In this document: piece after piece, positions 60,833 to 64,000 of the stretch
Numbering within the stretch: the first letter of the stretch is position 1
Layout of the letters: every line of letters starts with the position of its first letter
Assembly: GCA_018417955.1 (NCBI GenBank)
Contig: JACTVC010000006.1
Location: 248,001 to 312,000 of the forward strand
Length of the DNA stretch: 64,000 nt
Origin: Laccaria trichodermophora
Taxonomy: Eukaryota > Basidiomycota > Agaricomycetes > Agaricales > Hydnangiaceae
Direction of reading: 5' to 3'
The notes under the pieces: model-generated
Told to the model about the DNA's origin: nothing
Seen by the model: the letters and a program-made list of their open reading frames with translations, nothing else
Database searches by the model: none
Made by a program: the position numbers and the translations under genes

Positions 60833-61036
60833 ACGCGTGAGAAACAATTCGGACATACACGAGTCTGCATAATCAGTAACAGTACAAAAAACGGTCTTTA
60901 ACTCATTGCCACACCGGAACGTCACGATCAACTTCTCCGAGCCTCATTACGCACGATTCAGAATGAAGAATACCACGCTTTGAAATTAAGCATTGCGTTA
61001 TAAGCCGCGTTATTCGTTCAAAGAAGACAAGTTGAC

Positions 61037-62585
61037 TCACTCTTGCAATCTGGAAACCTTCATAATATTCTCATCACGCAAAATTATGGACTCGTCGCTG
61101 TTCTCTTCTCCGTCTTTGTCTTGGGGTTGATGAGCCTTAATCACGTCTCCTAAATCCAGAATATAGTTCTTCTGAAATTCGTGAATGAGCCTTCTGATAA
61201 AGTGAGAGTAATCTGAAGGGTACAACCTTTGAGCAATTCTTTCCCTTGACCGCGTTTGGCCAAACCCATCCGTCCTTGTCGACATCAAAGTCGGGATTCG
61301 TGCCGCACCTAATACCAGATCAGGGAGCGACTTTGGTTTGAAGTAAAAACACATACATATCGTTGAATTTCTTGGTACCGTATTCCGTTCTGAACTTTGT
61401 CAGGAAAATAGGCTTGACATCACGATGATAAACGTCCATATCCAATTTATATTTTCCTGAAACTCGCTGTTGGAAAACAGAAAATCAACAGAGCAAAACG
61501 AAATTCTTGCCTGTTCCCCATGTTTCAAAGAAAGAAAGTTCGCCGTTAAGTTGGAGACAGTTGGCGTCGTTCTGGCATCCAAGAACGATGCTATCGCCCA
61601 AGTCGAGATTATAATCCTTCTGAAATACGGAAATTTTCTTCGTTTTTGAAAGAGAGATAGACGACGGAAACAAAAAAGAACCTTCGAACAGTTCTTGCCC
61701 TTGACAGCGTTCGGCCAAACCCAACCGTCCTTGTCAATATCAAAATCGGGGTTCTTGCCACACCTGAATAAACGGGTATTTCAGTGATACGGAAGCTTCG
61801 TTTCAAGCTGGCCCACATACATATCGTTGAACTTCTTGGCCCCATATTCACTCTGGAACGCGGAGATGAATTTGGGCTTGACTTTACGGTGGTACAAATC
61901 GATGTCAATCTTGTATTTCCCTTCATACGAAAAGTCAGAGGCAGACGATGTGAGGAAGTAAAACCCTGCCCACCTTTCCCCCAAGTCTCGAATACGGAGA
62001 TCTCTCCGTCTTCAAAATTATTAACCGGAAGGTTCTGGTGATCCACAACCACCTGTCCTAGGTCGAGGTTAAACTGTGCCTACATTTGTTAATATATCAG
62101 CGTTGGTCAACTGAATTGGAGAGAAATATACCTTCGTGCATTGATCTTGACCGCGGACTGCGCTGGGAAAGACGACGCCGTTCTTGTCAATATCGAAGTC
62201 CGGGTTCGTGCCGCACCTTTTGAGCAGTATCCAATGAGATAAGATTGGTCGTTCTCAAAAGGACAGACCTACATCTTATTGAACGTTCTGGTGCTGTAGG
62301 CTTCTTTAAATCTGGTGAGGAAAACCGGCTTCACGTCGCGGTGATAGACTTCAAGGTCAAGCTTGTATTTTCCTAAAACCCTTTGAGAAATTGCGACTTT
62401 GCGAGCCGCCATTCTACTCACCCTCGCCCCACACAGCGAAGACGGAAAAGCTTTCCCCTAGCTAAACGACAGTAAGTCTGGCACTTGAACAAATTCTGCT
62501 TGAATTTTACCTGGTAAGTTGGTGAGGGCAGGACCCCCGCGATGAGGCAAACGCAAAGGAAGAGAGATACCAGAGGATGTCCCAT
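61037..62585 (-). CDS. secreted three-module protein with EF-hand-like loops
   Basis: Eleven exons (62511-62585, 62422-62461, 62273-62372, 62132-62216, 61974-62079, 61821-61920, 61682-61763, 61511-61619, 61357-61456, 61227-61308, 61037-61171) join perfectly to 337 residues. Exon 1 is a signal peptide (MGHPLVSLFLCVCLIAGVLP). Three modules follow, each running LG-x(n)-SxFExWG, GKYKLDxxVYHRDVKP, FNDM and CGxNPDFDxDKDGxVxPxAVxGxxC. A fourth, partial module (ILDLGD) makes the acidic tail. The D-x-D-x-D-G segment resembles an EF-hand or dockerin loop lacking the final Glu, so calcium binding is plausible. Two Cys per module frame this loop and could pair. The three central exons are exactly 100 nt in the same phase. 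One intron is GC-AG (donor at 61510). I do not recognise the family; an extracellular role is inferred from the signal peptide. Confidence 0.85.
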
Positions 62586-63637
62586 GGCGACTTGAAAGCT
62601 GGAGAGAAGCTGCGGGAGCCCTTGAATCGCCCAGGCTTTTTATATCTCGCTTGGTATTCCCAGCGTCTCCTGTGGCTCCGGAGGCTATGTGTCTTCGTCA
62701 CACTGAAAATACCCCACTCATGTCATCAGATAACTGAGGGAAACACCTGTACTCTCAGGAAGCGTCGAGTGGCGTCATAGAATCTGTAGATATAATTACT
62801 TACCGTGTTCTAAGAAGGCCAGACTCGGTACGCCCTAGAAGGATTACTTTACCAATGTTCTGTCCTTGTGTTTGCCTTATCAGAAAATGACTACCGGGAG
62901 GTGATTTCTCCGGTACTTGAATAAGCTAGTCTTGTAAAACTTTGAGCTCTGACGTTTTCAGGGCCCGGATTCCTGTTATCTATTGTGGAGTTTGGGTTCT
63001 AGGGACTCGGGCCCTAGCCGAGGGATTCGAGTTCGAGTTGACGTGGGCGGTGTAATGAAGGGGTAGATGTGTTTTCGTGGACGTATCATGAGACGAGAAG
63101 ATAACGTCACCCATTTGACAGAACGCATGTTGAAAAATCCTGTGGGCCGATGATATGGGGAGGATCGAAGCGCTCCATTCAACAAGTCACCGCTGTACAC
63201 GTAACGGAACCACCATTCGAAGAGTGTGCTGCTTGGATGCCTGTTGGGGCCGTAAACGGCGAAGTACAGCCATTAGTATTCAACGCAGCACAGTAATTCA
63301 CCTCACAATCTTACATCCTTTCGCCGAGGTTTGCTGTTCTGAAAGCACTAGCCAATTTAAGTGCATGACAATCGTGTCGCTTCTAAATACAAATCAGTTT
63401 TGATGGCTCCAGTGGAGTGGTCGAGGTCAATCATTTACGGTGAGATGGGTACCTTATGCACCTAGAATTTATTTCCGTTCGCCTCTTCGGAAAGACACAC
63501 CGTGACAGTTCCTTCTGCAATTCAAGATTCAGGGGAGGTAACGGGAGAGTCTTACGAATCCAGGAACTCGCCTTGAAAAAAAAAACAATGGCTCCCATAT
63601 GCATTCAAAGGCGCTGAAAAAAAGCCTTCATGGAGTC
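62586..63637. other. promoter side of the secreted-protein gene, no other gene
   Basis: Intergenic DNA with short, domain-free frames. The first 150 bp next to 62585 should contain the promoter of the minus-strand gene. Confidence 0.5.
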
Positions 63638-64000
63638 AAGCAGGGAAGTCGAGAAACGATCGAGCTGTCTAAATCAAAAAACAATAGAAATGATCGCTGG
63701 CAAAATACCTTATACATGTTTCTCCGGGGTTCCTGAACAAGTTGAGTTTCAGTTGATTCATGAATTTTAATTATGTCGCACAAGGTCCCCGATGGATTGG
63801 ACGCAACTGGAATACCTCGTGCCAAGGGCCTTTTGAGTGAGAACGTTGGCCAGAGTGTGAAAATAACTGTTAGAAAAACGGCCGAGAAGTAAGGTCAAAT
63901 CTGACAGGTTGCTTGACCGTACCTGCAAACATAACCTCAGCGCAGTGGGGCCTGAGTATGGGCAAGAAGCTCCGTCTAGAACAAGGAGCCAAAACCCATA
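63638..64000 (-). CDS. 3' end of a possible membrane protein gene (cut by window edge)
   Basis: Three candidate exons on the minus strand (>63923-64000, 63709-63866, 63638-63670) join in one frame ending at a TGA. The first intron has a classic ctaac branch site just before its cag. The predicted tail reads …CAEVMFAVIFTLWPTF, a hydrophobic stretch, then SLKRPLARGIPVASNPSG and KIHESTETQLVQEPRRNMYK. Most of the protein lies outside the window and I cannot name the family. The small last exon is the least certain part. Confidence 0.4.

Noticed and set aside
1..64000. CRISPR arrays, operons, Shine-Dalgarno sites, rRNA genes
   Set aside because: None seen. The tandem repeats lack regular unique spacers, and the gene structure is eukaryotic.

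Overview
This window looks like nuclear DNA from a mushroom-forming basidiomycete (Agaricomycete). The protein genes are split by many introns of about 45-60 nt with GT-AG ends (one GC-AG). The protein families also fit: TPR-CHAT proteins, a PIN-domain protein, a NAPE-PLD-like hydrolase, a SET protein, a six-hairpin (GH105-like) glycosidase and BED-type hAT transposases. All calls rest on reading the sequence; no database search was possible.

Layout. 0-8.7 kb: one clean gene (3384-4595) with a Med25 ACID/PTOV-like domain, a candidate intron-containing tRNA-Asp, and long gene-free pyrimidine-rich DNA. 8.7-17.2 kb: nested transposon debris around a dead TPR-CHAT gene. Two terminal-inverted-repeat elements sit inside its CHAT half, and conceptual removal of each, leaving one target copy, rejoins the local reading frame. 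17.3-23.1 kb: two intact genes (PIN protein, NAPE-PLD-like hydrolase). 23.5-31.6 kb: a decayed Ty3-like retroelement (Gag, zinc knuckle, protease) cut up by MITEs, minisatellites and a roughly 2.9-kb foreign segment. 31.6-39.4 kb: a 7.84-kb hAT element flanked by a perfect 8-bp target duplication. It holds a hAT transposase on the minus strand and, head-to-head on the plus strand, an Spt5-like (NGN-KOW) gene copy, with a long palindrome between them. 39.4-45.5 kb: microsatellites, a probable deletion derivative of the same hAT family and degraded sequence. 45.6-47.0 kb: an intact SET gene. 47-57.6 kb: a MITE field, including three copies of one hAT MITE. 57.6-64 kb: a GH105-like secreted glycosidase, another TIR element, a secreted three-module repeat protein with EF-hand-like loops, and the 3' part of a gene running off the right edge.

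The intact genes look like unrelated single-copy genes rather than a pathway. The main story is the transposon load. Decay is dominated by C-to-T changes at CpG, seen both as TGA stops in old coding frames and as CpG transitions between MITE copies. The strongest candidate for something undescribed is the hAT element carrying an Spt5-like gene. The secreted three-module protein built from phase-matched exons is the second.
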